Under the pieces are notes generated by a model, which was not told the origin of the DNA, searched no databases, and worked only from the letters and a program-made list of their open reading frames with translations. A stretch of 64,000 nucleotides of DNA, from assembly GCF_004683885.1 (NCBI RefSeq), contig NZ_CP038440.1:1026001-1090000 (forward strand), in the 5' to 3' direction. How positions within the stretch are numbered: position 1 is the first letter of the stretch; each line of letters begins with the position of its first letter. Shown here piece by piece: positions 34,240 to 41,282 of the stretch. The position numbers and the translations under genes are program-made. The stretch is from Brevundimonas sp. MF30-B (lineage in GTDB: Bacteria; Pseudomonadota; Alphaproteobacteria; Caulobacterales; Caulobacteraceae).

Positions 34240-34955
34240 GCCCGGTTTTCTGGCTCGCCCGTCTGATTGAGCGCAAGCGGTTGGTTTCCGCCGCCAACGC
34301 CGTTCTCGGTGATGACGACGCGCACGACCGTGAGGTGGAGCGCCTGTCGGATCTGGCCCTCGCCATTGAGCGCGAGATAATCGCTGCCGACCCCGCCGAA
34401 CCGTGCGCTCAGGCGGCCCAGCTTCAGCTTGCGCTCTGGCATTGGGCCGAGGGTGCGCCTGTCGAGCCGCGCCTTCAAGCCCTGCTCGGTGCCTTGGCGG
34501 CCGAACTGGTGCTGACGCCCGTCCCTCTGCATCCCCACGTCGTCGAAGACCTTCAGAAGCAGTCGGCTGACGACCTATGCGCGGGCGTGGCGATGGCCGT
34601 CCTGCTCTCGCTGCGAGAGCCATCCGAGGCGATGCAAAACGCTGGCGTCGACTTCGCTTCGAGCGCCTTTGACGGCTGGGTGGACGAAGGCAAGGTCACT
34701 AAGCTTTTTGCCGCGATGATCGACGCGGCCATCGCCGAGGGCCGAGCGCCGTCGCTCGCGTTCGATCGCGGCGAGACGATCCGGCTGATGCAGGCTGAGC
34801 CAGCAGTCCGCCGAGCGGTCGACTGGCTGGCCGACGAGACCGCCGCCGCTGAGCGGGGAAAAATCAGCACCCGAAAAGCCCGGAAGGGCCAGGCCAAGAA
34901 TGAGGCCACCAACCGGATCATGGCGGCGGTGCTGCCGAAAGGAGACCCAGCGTGA
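34236..34955 (+). CDS. Unknown early phage protein
   Basis: A 239-residue helical protein from an ATGA overlap; a longer in-frame extension would overlap the previous two genes and is rejected. It contains LQLALWHWAEG, WVDEGKVTKLFAAMIDAAIA and a basic C-terminal tail (RGKISTRKARKGQAKNEATN) that could bind nucleic acid. No family recognised. Confidence 0.6.
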   Translation: MSPVFWLARLIERKRLVSAANAVLGDDDAHDREVERLSDLALAIEREIIAADPAEPCAQAAQLQLALWHWAEGAPVEPRLQALLGALAAELVLTPVPLHPHVVEDLQKQSADDLCAGVAMAVLLSLREPSEAMQNAGVDFASSAFDGWVDEGKVTKLFAAMIDAAIAEGRAPSLAFDRGETIRLMQAEPAVRRAVDWLADETAAAERGKISTRKARKGQAKNEATNRIMAAVLPKGDPA

Positions 34956-35146
34956 GCAAGCATGTTGAAGGCCTGCTGGTCGTCGTGGCCGTGCTGGGCG
35001 GCTTGAAGGCTGTTGAGTTGTTCTTCGGGTCCGTGGTCGCCGGCATCCTGGCGCTGGTCATGCTGGCCTGGTGCCTAGGCGTCTTCTGGGGCGCGGGCGA
35101 TCAGATCAGGAAGTCTCGCGAAAACCCCGACGCGGGTGACGCATGA
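34952..35146 (+). CDS. Small two-segment membrane protein
   Basis: A 64-residue protein starting at GTG in a GTGA overlap. It has two hydrophobic helices (GLLVVVAVLGGLKAVELFFG and GILALVMLAWCLGVFWG) and then a polar tail. Part of the overlapped early operon; function unknown. Confidence 0.6.
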   Translation: MSKHVEGLLVVVAVLGGLKAVELFFGSVVAGILALVMLAWCLGVFWGAGDQIRKSRENPDAGDA

Positions 35147-35502
35147 GACCCGAACTGCTGAAGAAGCTCGCGGCGGCACTGTCCCGCGAAGGAAAGCCGC
35201 GCGGCGATCACATGATCGAGGCCTACGCGATGATGGCGAAGGTGGCTGAGTCATCCGGCGACGAGGACCAGGTCGCATTGGCCAGCGTCTTCGACTGCGC
35301 GTCACGCTCAATCGCCGCCGAAACCGCCATGTTTGACGGCCTGAAGGCGGCAGTCGCCGACATTCTGGACGCTGAGGTCGCGGCTTCCGTTCCCCTCTCT
35401 CCCGACCAGCGGATCGAGCGACTTGAGGGCGTGGTCCATTCTCTGGCGAGATGGGCGTGGGGACAGGAACGAGCCAACGCCGCGTTGGGTGCTCGGCCAT
35501 GA
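35143..35502 (+). CDS. Unknown early phage protein
   Basis: A 119-residue helical protein (LLKKLAAALSREGKPRGDHM, AMMAKVAESSGDEDQ, DQRIERLEGVVHSLARWAWG). It starts and ends in four-base overlaps with its neighbours. It has no cysteine motif or membrane segment, and no family is recognised. Confidence 0.55.
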   Translation: MRPELLKKLAAALSREGKPRGDHMIEAYAMMAKVAESSGDEDQVALASVFDCASRSIAAETAMFDGLKAAVADILDAEVAASVPLSPDQRIERLEGVVHSLARWAWGQERANAALGARP

Positions 35503-35774
35503 GCCTCAACCGCCGGCAGATCGCGTGGCTGCGCCTGCCCGCAGCCGACCCAGCGCCGCATCGCTGGGCCTGGGTTGACCGTTATGGAAGCCGCAGGCCG
35601 CCGATGTCCGAGAAGAACTACCTGCGCGCCTGGCGCATCGGTCCATACAAGATCGGCGGTGCCAAAGTGCAGCAGGCCACCATCCATCAAGACGACCGCG
35701 CTGGTCTGGAGCCCTTCATGAACTCGCTGGCGATCAACGACGCCGGCCGGGCGCTGCTGGAGACCCTGAAATGA
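35499..35774 (+). CDS. Unknown early phage protein
   Basis: A 91-residue protein from ATG 35499 (MSLNRRQIAWLRLPAADP), overlapping both neighbours. The N terminus is Trp/Arg-rich, the middle has RAWRIGPYKIGGAKV, and the C terminus is helical. No family recognised. Confidence 0.55.
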   Translation: MSLNRRQIAWLRLPAADPAPHRWAWVDRYGSRRPPMSEKNYLRAWRIGPYKIGGAKVQQATIHQDDRAGLEPFMNSLAINDAGRALLETLK

Positions 35775-36139
35775 AGATCACCCGCGAACAGTTCATCCGA
35801 GGCTTCAACGCTCTGAAAGCCGAAATCGATCGGCGCGCTCTCATTGAGCAGACCGCCCTCGACGCCGGCCTGCAAGACTTCAATATGGGCAGCAGCCCGG
35901 TCGCCAACGAGCTTGAACAGCAGTTGGTCGAGCGGTGCCGGGACGAGTGGGACGACAACGGACCGTGGCCTGAGGACTCCTACGGCGAAGGCGACATCTC
36001 GCTCGCGCTCCACGACGCCGATACCCCGATCTACGATGAGGATCACGTCCGTCTGCCGAACCTGTCGACGGCCGAAGAAGTCTGGGCGCACTGGGAAGCG
36101 ACGCAGGCCGGGCCGTTCAGGCCGGAGGTCTTGAAGTGA
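35771..36139 (+). CDS. Unknown acidic early phage protein
   Basis: A 122-residue acidic protein: TREQFIRGFNALKAEIDRRA, NELEQQLVERCRDEWDDNGP and a C-terminal EEVWAHWEA segment. It resembles acidic phage early proteins in composition only. It overlaps neighbours with ATGA and GTGA. Confidence 0.55.
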   Translation: MKITREQFIRGFNALKAEIDRRALIEQTALDAGLQDFNMGSSPVANELEQQLVERCRDEWDDNGPWPEDSYGEGDISLALHDADTPIYDEDHVRLPNLSTAEEVWAHWEATQAGPFRPEVLK

Positions 36140-36387
36140 GCCCGGTGGACTTCGAGCACGAGCGCGCCGCGCGCCTAGGCCCATGGACCAAGTGGGCCGA
36201 CGCCCCACCGGCTGATGACGTGGTGGGTCGCCTGCGTGGGGACGTCCGCCTTGCCGGCGAAACGGTGAACATGACCTTGGGCGGTCGATACTGCCGCCGG
36301 GGCCAAGCTCTCTGTCACATTGAAGGCGACGGAACACTTCGCCTCGTTCGGCCGCCATACGACCATCTTGAATGGACGCCAGGATGA
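36136..36387 (+). CDS. Unknown early phage protein
   Basis: An 83-residue protein starting at GTG, between an acidic protein and the excisionase-like gene, overlapping both. The middle (DVRLAGETVNMTLGGRYCRR) and end (LVRPPYDHLEWTPG) look beta-rich. No family recognised. Confidence 0.5.
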   Translation: MSPVDFEHERAARLGPWTKWADAPPADDVVGRLRGDVRLAGETVNMTLGGRYCRRGQALCHIEGDGTLRLVRPPYDHLEWTPG

Positions 36388-36626
36388 CGAGCGCCGCGAA
36401 CTGCAACGATCAGAAGCGCCGCAAGGCTATCGACCTCCCGCCTGGTGCTAAGCTGGCCTACACGGTCGATGAGGCCGCGCAAGCCCTTGGCCTGAGCGTC
36501 GCGACAGTGTGGGCGATGCTGAAGGTCGGTGAGATCACAGCCAAGAAGCTGCGGGGCCGGACGCTGGTGCCCCGCGATGAGCTGGAGCGCGTCCTAGGCG
36601 CGGCGCCGTCCGCGCGGGCAGCCTAA
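36384..36626 (+). CDS. Excisionase-like HTH protein
   Basis: An 80-residue protein beginning MTSAANCND in an ATGA overlap. LAYTVDEAAQALGLSVATVW and the following GEITAKKLRGRTLVPRDELE segment form a winged-helix/HTH_17-type (MerR-like) DNA-binding unit used by many excisionases and small regulators. It is the last gene of the rightward operon and overlaps the convergent integrase gene by 4 bp, which favours an Xis role. Confidence 0.7.
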   Translation: MTSAANCNDQKRRKAIDLPPGAKLAYTVDEAAQALGLSVATVWAMLKVGEITAKKLRGRTLVPRDELERVLGAAPSARAA

Positions 36627-37828
36627 GCTCGCCTCATGTCCACCACGTTCCCGGCCTTCGGGCGGTCGCAGTAGCTCGCCCAGGCCTCCATCATCTTGCG
36701 GCGCTTCTCCAGCACGTCGCCGCGCTTGTAGGCGCGCTCGACCTCGGTGCCGACCTGATGGGATAGGGCGGCCTCGGCCACGGCCTCGGGGAATGTCGTG
36801 GCTTCGCCGGCCCAGTCCCTGAAGGTCGACCGGAAGCCGTGCACGCTGAAAGCTGAGAAGCCCATCCGAACCCGCAGCAGCCGCGACATCGCGGCGTCGG
36901 ACAGTTGGTCCCCCTTGGCATCGGCGAAGACCAGGCCGTCCGGATCGGGCATGTCGGCGAACACGCCCTCAAGCAGGACCACCGCCCGCGACGACAGCGG
37001 CACGCGGTGATCGACGCCCAGCTTCATGCGCTCAGCCGGGACGGTCCAGACCCTCTTGTCCATATCGAACTCGGCGCGGCGGGCGCCCAGCACTTCGTTG
37101 GTGCGCGCCGCCGTCAGGATCACAAACTCAAGAGCGCGGGCAGACAGCGCCGGCCGGGAGCGCAGCAGGGGCATGAAGTCGCCGACCTGTTCGAACGGCA
37201 TAGCCGGGTGATGGCCCTTGGTCAGCTTCTGGCGCTTCGGTAGCAGGGCGGCCAGGTGGCCCTTCCATCGCGCGGGGTTCTCGCCTGTCCGGTTGCCCGC
37301 GGCGCGCTCGGCGTCGAGCACACGCTCGATGCGTCCACGCGTCCGCGATGCCGTCTCCGGCGTCGTTGTCCAGATCGGCTTCAACGCGGCCAAGACATCA
37401 GCCGTGGTGATCGCGTCGACGGCCAGCGGGCGCAGCGAGGCCGCCAGGGTCTCCAGGCTGTATTTCCACTGGTAGGCGTGTTTGTCGTTCCGCCACTCCG
37501 GTTGTAGCGAAGCCAGCAGATCGTCGGCGGCTTGGCCGAACGTTCGCCCCTTCGTCCGCGCGGCCTTGCGCTCGGCAATCGGATCCAGTCCCTTGGCGAT
37601 CTGACGCCGGGCGGCGTTGGCCATTTCGCGCGCTTCGGCCAAGTCCGTCGTGAGTGTGCCACCCAAGCCCATTTGCCGCCGCCTGCCGCCAGAGCGCCAG
37701 ATGAAGGTCCAGCGCTTGGAGCCGCCCTCGTCGACCTCTAGATACAGACCACCACCGTCGGAATGGAGTCCGGCCTTCTTCGTGGTCGCGACGAAGCGCG
37801 CGCTCAGGAGGTTGATCGGCCGGGCCAT
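36623..37828 (-). CDS. P4-type tyrosine integrase of the prophage
   Basis: A 401-residue protein. The DUF4102 N-terminal arm-binding domain (residues about 1-90: AGLHSDGGGLYLEV, GSKRWTFIWRSGGRRRQMGLG) is followed by a core-binding helical domain. The catalytic domain then has Arg in TAARTNEVLG, HGFRSTFRDWA (His and Arg), LSHQVG (His) and Tyr in ERAYKRGD. It would catalyse site-specific integration and excision. It lies 180 bp from the 20-bp repeat at 38009. Confidence 0.9.
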   Translation of the reverse strand: MARPINLLSARFVATTKKAGLHSDGGGLYLEVDEGGSKRWTFIWRSGGRRRQMGLGGTLTTDLAEAREMANAARRQIAKGLDPIAERKAARTKGRTFGQAADDLLASLQPEWRNDKHAYQWKYSLETLAASLRPLAVDAITTADVLAALKPIWTTTPETASRTRGRIERVLDAERAAGNRTGENPARWKGHLAALLPKRQKLTKGHHPAMPFEQVGDFMPLLRSRPALSARALEFVILTAARTNEVLGARRAEFDMDKRVWTVPAERMKLGVDHRVPLSSRAVVLLEGVFADMPDPDGLVFADAKGDQLSDAAMSRLLRVRMGFSAFSVHGFRSTFRDWAGEATTFPEAVAEAALSHQVGTEVERAYKRGDVLEKRRKMMEAWASYCDRPKAGNVVDMRRA

Positions 37829-37868
37829 AGAGAGCCTTGAGCGGGCCGAGGTTCGGAAGGCGTCGGTC

Positions 37869-37932
37869 TTACCCTAACCGTTACCCTAACCCCGGCTCTA
37901 GATTGTGGTGTAGCACTATGGAGCACTACGGA
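37869..37932. repeat. Short direct repeats beside the integrase gene (possible arm-type sites)
   Basis: TTACCCTAACC occurs twice at 37869-37879 and 37881-37891 (12-bp period), and GCACTATGGA/GCACTACGGA lies in tandem from about 37913 to 37932. Such short direct repeats between a tyrosine integrase gene and its attachment core commonly serve as arm-type integrase or excisionase sites. No other gene occupies 37829-38123. Confidence 0.45.
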
Positions 37933-38008
37933 GGACGGGGCGGGAAAAAGTCAAGCCGATCAACAGCAGGACGATCACTATAGACCGTTATGGAGGCTGG
38001 TCAGACGG

Positions 38009-38028
38009 CCCTCGGCTCCACCAGGCGT
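38009..38028 (+). other. 20-bp attachment-site repeat, left copy (prophage right end / second element left end)
   Basis: CCCTCGGCTCCACCAGGCGT is identical to 44362-44381. The core CTCCACCA looks like the 3' end of a tRNA or tmRNA acceptor arm ending in CCA, a favourite target of tyrosine integrases. No tRNA or tmRNA body precedes this copy, so it is a displaced end, not the intact gene. It separates two integrase genes facing away from it. Confidence 0.75.
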
Positions 38029-38040
38029 TACTAAGCCCTT

Positions 38041-38073
38041 GTGGCTGAAGTAATATTCCTGAAAATCAGCCAC
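38041..38073. promoter_or_regulatory. Inverted repeat upstream of second integrase
   Basis: GTGGCTGA (38041-38048) and TCAGCCAC (38066-38073) form an 8-bp inverted repeat around an AT-rich 17-base centre, just right of the attachment repeat and 50 bp before the integrase start. It may be an operator, a core-type integrase binding pair or an RNA hairpin. There is no T-run to suggest a terminator. Confidence 0.4.
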
Positions 38074-38123
38074 TTACGGTCTATATGTCGCGCGCGTCTG
38101 CTACACACGGTGCAGGTGATGAT

Positions 38124-39656
38124 ATGTTGACAGGGCTTGTTCGTCGCGGCGGTCGCTACTCCTTGAGGCGGCGTATTCCGCACGATTTGGTCGCACATTA
38201 TGGGAAACGGGAAGTCACGAGCGCACTCGGCACCTCGGACCCTAAAGAGGCGAGGCGATTGCACCCTCTTCGATGGGCGGACCTCGATAGAGAGTTTGAG
38301 GCGGTGCGGGCTAACACCGCTGCTTCAGAACCAATCAACGCTGTCCCAGTGTCCGAACTCAGCCCTACCCTGATTGCACTGGTCAATCTTGATAGAATCC
38401 GGGGCGAGCGAGACCAAGCGGCCAAGGACGGCACTCTCAGTGGCTTTGTAGCCCGGTCTCGCGAGACGCTTCGACTCATCCAGTCGATGCTGGACGGCGA
38501 GGTCAGGCCGACCGAGGACCTGAGGGTGCTGGAGGGGAAGCGCAACGCTCTCAAGGCTGTCCTAGACGGTGAAAACGCCTTTGCAATCTCGGCGGCTAGA
38601 AGGGCTCGCCACGCCCTGAGCGAGGATGAAAACAACATGAGGTCTAATACAGAGACCTCTTGGGGTGAGCTTGTCACTAAGTGGGCTCGAGAGCGAAATA
38701 AGGACGCCAAGAGTAAGAAGGCACACGAGGCTGTTACGAGGTGGTTTGTGGAGCGTGTTGGGGGCAAAACAGTTGAGAAGATAACCAAGAAAGATATCAT
38801 TCTCTTCAAAGACAAGCTTGTTGAAGAAGGCGTCGGCCCTAGCAATATCAACGTAAAGCTAACTCGCCTTAGAACTTTGCTGAATTTTGCTTATATGAAT
38901 GACTTAGTAGCCATCAAGGCTGCTGAGGGTATTCGAGTACACGATTACGAAGCAGCGAAGAATAGGCGAAAGCCCTTCGATGAAGCTGCTCTTGTCAGGC
39001 TCTTGTCCGGCCCCGTTCACTCAAGCGGCGAAAGACCGTCTGGCGGCAAGGGTGAAGCAGCTTTCTGGCTTCCGCTTCTTGCGCTCTTCACAGGGGCCAG
39101 AATGGAAGAACTGGGTCAGCTAAGGCCACGCGACGTCGTTCGCCAGCACGTTCGTTCCGGCCAAACTTCCCTCCCCGTTTGGGTCATCCACATCAGGGCC
39201 GACGACGCTGATGGCCTAAAGCTGAAGAACGAGGGCAGTGAGCGGATAGTGCCCGTTCATAACGCTTTGATTAGACTTGGCTTCACGTCGTTCTGCGAGT
39301 CGGCGGTAAACGAGGGCCGCGCTTGGCTCTTCCCCGATCTGAAGCCCAATGTACACGGAGTGCGAACAGCAAAGTGGGGCGAGTGGTTCTCACGATATTT
39401 GAGAGGTGTCTGTGGCGTATCAGACAGCCGTATAGTCTTCCACTCGTTGCGACACACGTTTAAGGACTGTGCGAGAAATTCAGGCATCGAAGAGGGGATG
39501 CAGCGCCAGATTATGGGTCACGCTGGAAGGGATGTTGCGGACACCTACGGGTCTGGGTACTCACTCGAGAAAATATCCAATGCCATCACTCGCTATGAAA
39601 TTCCAAACGATGCTCAGAATATAATAGATTCATTGCAATCATTGCAATACAAATGA
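38124..39656 (+). CDS. Tyrosine integrase of the second element
   Basis: A 510-residue protein. The start MLTGLVRRGGRYSLRRRIPH at 38124 has AGGTGAT upstream; an earlier in-frame ATG at 38085 is less likely. The N-terminal segment is the DUF6538 type found in phage-like integrases. The core-binding domain (SWGELVTKWARERNKDAKSK) is followed by the catalytic domain: Arg in FTGARMEELGQL, HSLRHTFKDCAR (His and Arg), MGHAGRD (His) and Tyr in VADTYGSGYS. It faces inward from the left attachment repeat. Confidence 0.9.
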   Translation: MLTGLVRRGGRYSLRRRIPHDLVAHYGKREVTSALGTSDPKEARRLHPLRWADLDREFEAVRANTAASEPINAVPVSELSPTLIALVNLDRIRGERDQAAKDGTLSGFVARSRETLRLIQSMLDGEVRPTEDLRVLEGKRNALKAVLDGENAFAISAARRARHALSEDENNMRSNTETSWGELVTKWARERNKDAKSKKAHEAVTRWFVERVGGKTVEKITKKDIILFKDKLVEEGVGPSNINVKLTRLRTLLNFAYMNDLVAIKAAEGIRVHDYEAAKNRRKPFDEAALVRLLSGPVHSSGERPSGGKGEAAFWLPLLALFTGARMEELGQLRPRDVVRQHVRSGQTSLPVWVIHIRADDADGLKLKNEGSERIVPVHNALIRLGFTSFCESAVNEGRAWLFPDLKPNVHGVRTAKWGEWFSRYLRGVCGVSDSRIVFHSLRHTFKDCARNSGIEEGMQRQIMGHAGRDVADTYGSGYSLEKISNAITRYEIPNDAQNIIDSLQSLQYK

Positions 39657-39895
39657 GTATGTGGGTTTATAGCTGACTTCGACATTTCCTTATCTATTAT
39701 ATATCAATTTCATAGGCGTATAAAGAGGTCTTTCTTTAGCTGCATCTATATAGAGTTGGAATCCTATCTAGTGATATTTAGGCAAGCTCCACCATTACCC
39801 TCGTTTTGGCGAGGGCATGGGTTGGCTTTGGAAATGCTAGAGGGCGGCATCGTCCGGTTCGGGATACTACATGCGGTGATTGCCGCCTTCAGATT
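39657..39895. other. AT-rich intergenic stretch with a hairpin
   Basis: No gene is visible. The only structure I see is CCCTCG-TTTTGG-CGAGGG (39798-39803 with 39810-39815), a 6-bp perfect hairpin, near the 3' end of the HUH-type gene. It could be a terminator for that gene without a clear T-tract, or a nicking-site hairpin for an HUH protein; both are guesses. Confidence 0.35.
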
Positions 39896-40372
39896 TTAGG
39901 CGAAGGCTTGCCTAGATTGGAAATCGCCGGTCCAGAGCACCTTTGCTGGATCGCCGCTGATTAGGTCGACTTCCTTGGAGCAGTAGGAAACCCAACCGTA
40001 GGGGTCTGTCAGGGGCGTTATGAGAACGGACCCACCTTCATGAATCTCTCGAAACTGTCTGGCGTAAAGGTCCGCTAAGCCATCAAATCCAAGCGTATCG
40101 AGGTCGTCGGCCGGAAGCCGGATCAGTCCGTGATAATGGGGATGGCCAGCGTCGAATAGCTCGGGCGAAGCCGTAATCGCTAGCCGCTCGCTAGCTGGCT
40201 TCTCGTACCATCGACCGCCTAACCTGCGCTCGTCGATGGCCGCCTGATATCTCTTAACCACCGCCTTAGTTGCGAAATGCGAAAAATTGGTTCTGTTAAA
40301 TACTATCGTGATAGCGGCTGGATTGGGTGAGTGAAAATCTACATAACCATCCACTAGTAATTTTCGGTTCAA
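39896..40372 (-). CDS. Small HUH-type endonuclease-like protein (Rep-like)
   Basis: A 158-residue protein. HPHYHGLIRLP supplies an HUH pair (His79 and His81), and WVSYCSKEVD has Tyr130 with Lys133 in the YxxK arrangement of rolling-circle Rep and relaxase families. Other features: ITIVFNRTNFSHFATK near the start as a possible motif 1 strand, and KRYQAAIDERRLGGRWYEKP in the helical part. It is short, without a helicase domain. A role in replication or mobilisation of the element is inferred from these motifs. Confidence 0.6.
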   Translation of the reverse strand: MNRKLLVDGYVDFHSPNPAAITIVFNRTNFSHFATKAVVKRYQAAIDERRLGGRWYEKPASERLAITASPELFDAGHPHYHGLIRLPADDLDTLGFDGLADLYARQFREIHEGGSVLITPLTDPYGWVSYCSKEVDLISGDPAKVLWTGDFQSRQAFA

Positions 40373-40565
40373 GAATAGATTCCGTAATATTCCTTTTTTT
40401 ATTGAGTCAACTCAGTATTGAGAGACCGAATCATAGCCGAATTTGGGGATTTTGGCAAGGCTGCGCGGGGTAACTCGTGACGCGAGGAGATATTTTGTAT
40501 CGCGCCTACGTCTCATGCCGGAAGAGGCCGGGGGGTTGAGATTGCCGGCTTTCAATCTTTCTCCG

Positions 40566-41111
40566 TTAGGCTGCTAGTGCTCTGTAGACGCTAGCTCTGC
40601 CAATCTTCAGGCGCTTTGCGATCTCCGTAGGGGCTACGCCCTCAGCCTTGAGGGCTTTGATGGCCTCCACCGGCACTGAGGGCTTACGACCGCGATAAAC
40701 GCCCTTGGCCTTGGCCTTCAGAATCCCCTCCTTCTGCCGTTCCCGCCTGAGGTCGGTCTCAAATTCAGCAAACGCCCCCAATAGGTTCAGCATCAGCCTG
40801 CCGTTAGAGGTGCTGGTATCCACGTCCCCTTGCTGAAGCGCGCGAAATGCCACCTGCTTCGCAGTCAGCCGGTCGATGATCTGGCGTAGGTCTGTGATCG
40901 AGCGAGCCAACCGGTCGAGGCGGGTGACAACGAGGGTGTCACCGTCCCGAACGTAGTCTAGCGCGAGGGCGAGTTGCTCCCGACCATCCTGCGACCCACC
41001 GCTCCGCTTCTCCTCAAACAGGCGAGTGCAACCAGCCGCTAGAAGCTGATCGCGTTGCACCTCTAGTGACTGGCCTGTGCTGCTGACCCGCGCGTATCCG
41101 ATCAAAGCCAT
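40566..41111 (-). CDS. Serine recombinase, resolvase/invertase family
   Basis: A 181-residue complete protein: GYARVSSTGQSLEVQRDQL with catalytic Ser, then VTRLDRLARSITDL, GAFAEFETDLRRERQKEGI and a C-terminal helix-turn-helix (IKALKAEGVAPTEIAKRLKI, GRASVYRAL). Proteins of this size resolve cointegrates or invert small segments. It diverges from the OLD gene, and the 170 bp between them hold inverted repeats. Confidence 0.9.
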   Translation of the reverse strand: MALIGYARVSSTGQSLEVQRDQLLAAGCTRLFEEKRSGGSQDGREQLALALDYVRDGDTLVVTRLDRLARSITDLRQIIDRLTAKQVAFRALQQGDVDTSTSNGRLMLNLLGAFAEFETDLRRERQKEGILKAKAKGVYRGRKPSVPVEAIKALKAEGVAPTEIAKRLKIGRASVYRALAA

Positions 41112-41178
41112 CTCGTTTGTCCCAATAGGTTCTAGACCATGGGACTATGAGTCTCAGAACTGTGGATTGCAAGCCTAT

Positions 41179-41227
41179 TGAGACGGTATAGGCGTCTCAG
41201 CCCCCAGTCCCAATTGGGTATACCCAA
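41179..41227. promoter_or_regulatory. Cluster of palindromes between recombinase and OLD nuclease genes
   Basis: TGAGACG-N7-CGTCTCA spans 41179-41199. CCCAATTGGG (41209-41218) and TTGGGTATACCCAA (41214-41227) are perfect palindromes overlapping by five bases. They lie 56 bp before the OLD start. They may be the resolvase's recombination site, operators for the XRE regulator, or both. Confidence 0.5.
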
Positions 41228-41282
41228 AAAGGGAGTTGTCTAGAGCCACTGACGCTGCTTACGGTTGACTATCGGAGGGGCC

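Larger units (their letters stand above)
4810..38028. mobile_element. Complete-looking temperate siphovirus-type prophage
   Basis: The order is lysis, tail, head, packaging, replication, immunity, early genes and integrase, which is lambda-like. All modules needed for a tailed phage with an HK97-fold capsid and a long tail are present and unbroken. The right boundary is placed at the 20-bp direct repeat 38009-38028, just past the P4-type integrase. The left boundary is uncertain: no copy of that repeat is seen in 1-4810, so the true left end may lie outside the window and the Rhs and two-gene units may be cargo or another element. Confidence 0.8.

Noticed and set aside
38009..38028. A complete tmRNA or tRNA gene ending at this repeat
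   Set aside because: Upstream bases do not form T, anticodon or D arms; only the last part of an acceptor arm is present.
39896..40372. Group II intron or retron origin for the AT-rich region
   Set aside because: No reverse transcriptase motif (such as YADD) is present in any frame between 38 and 44 kb.
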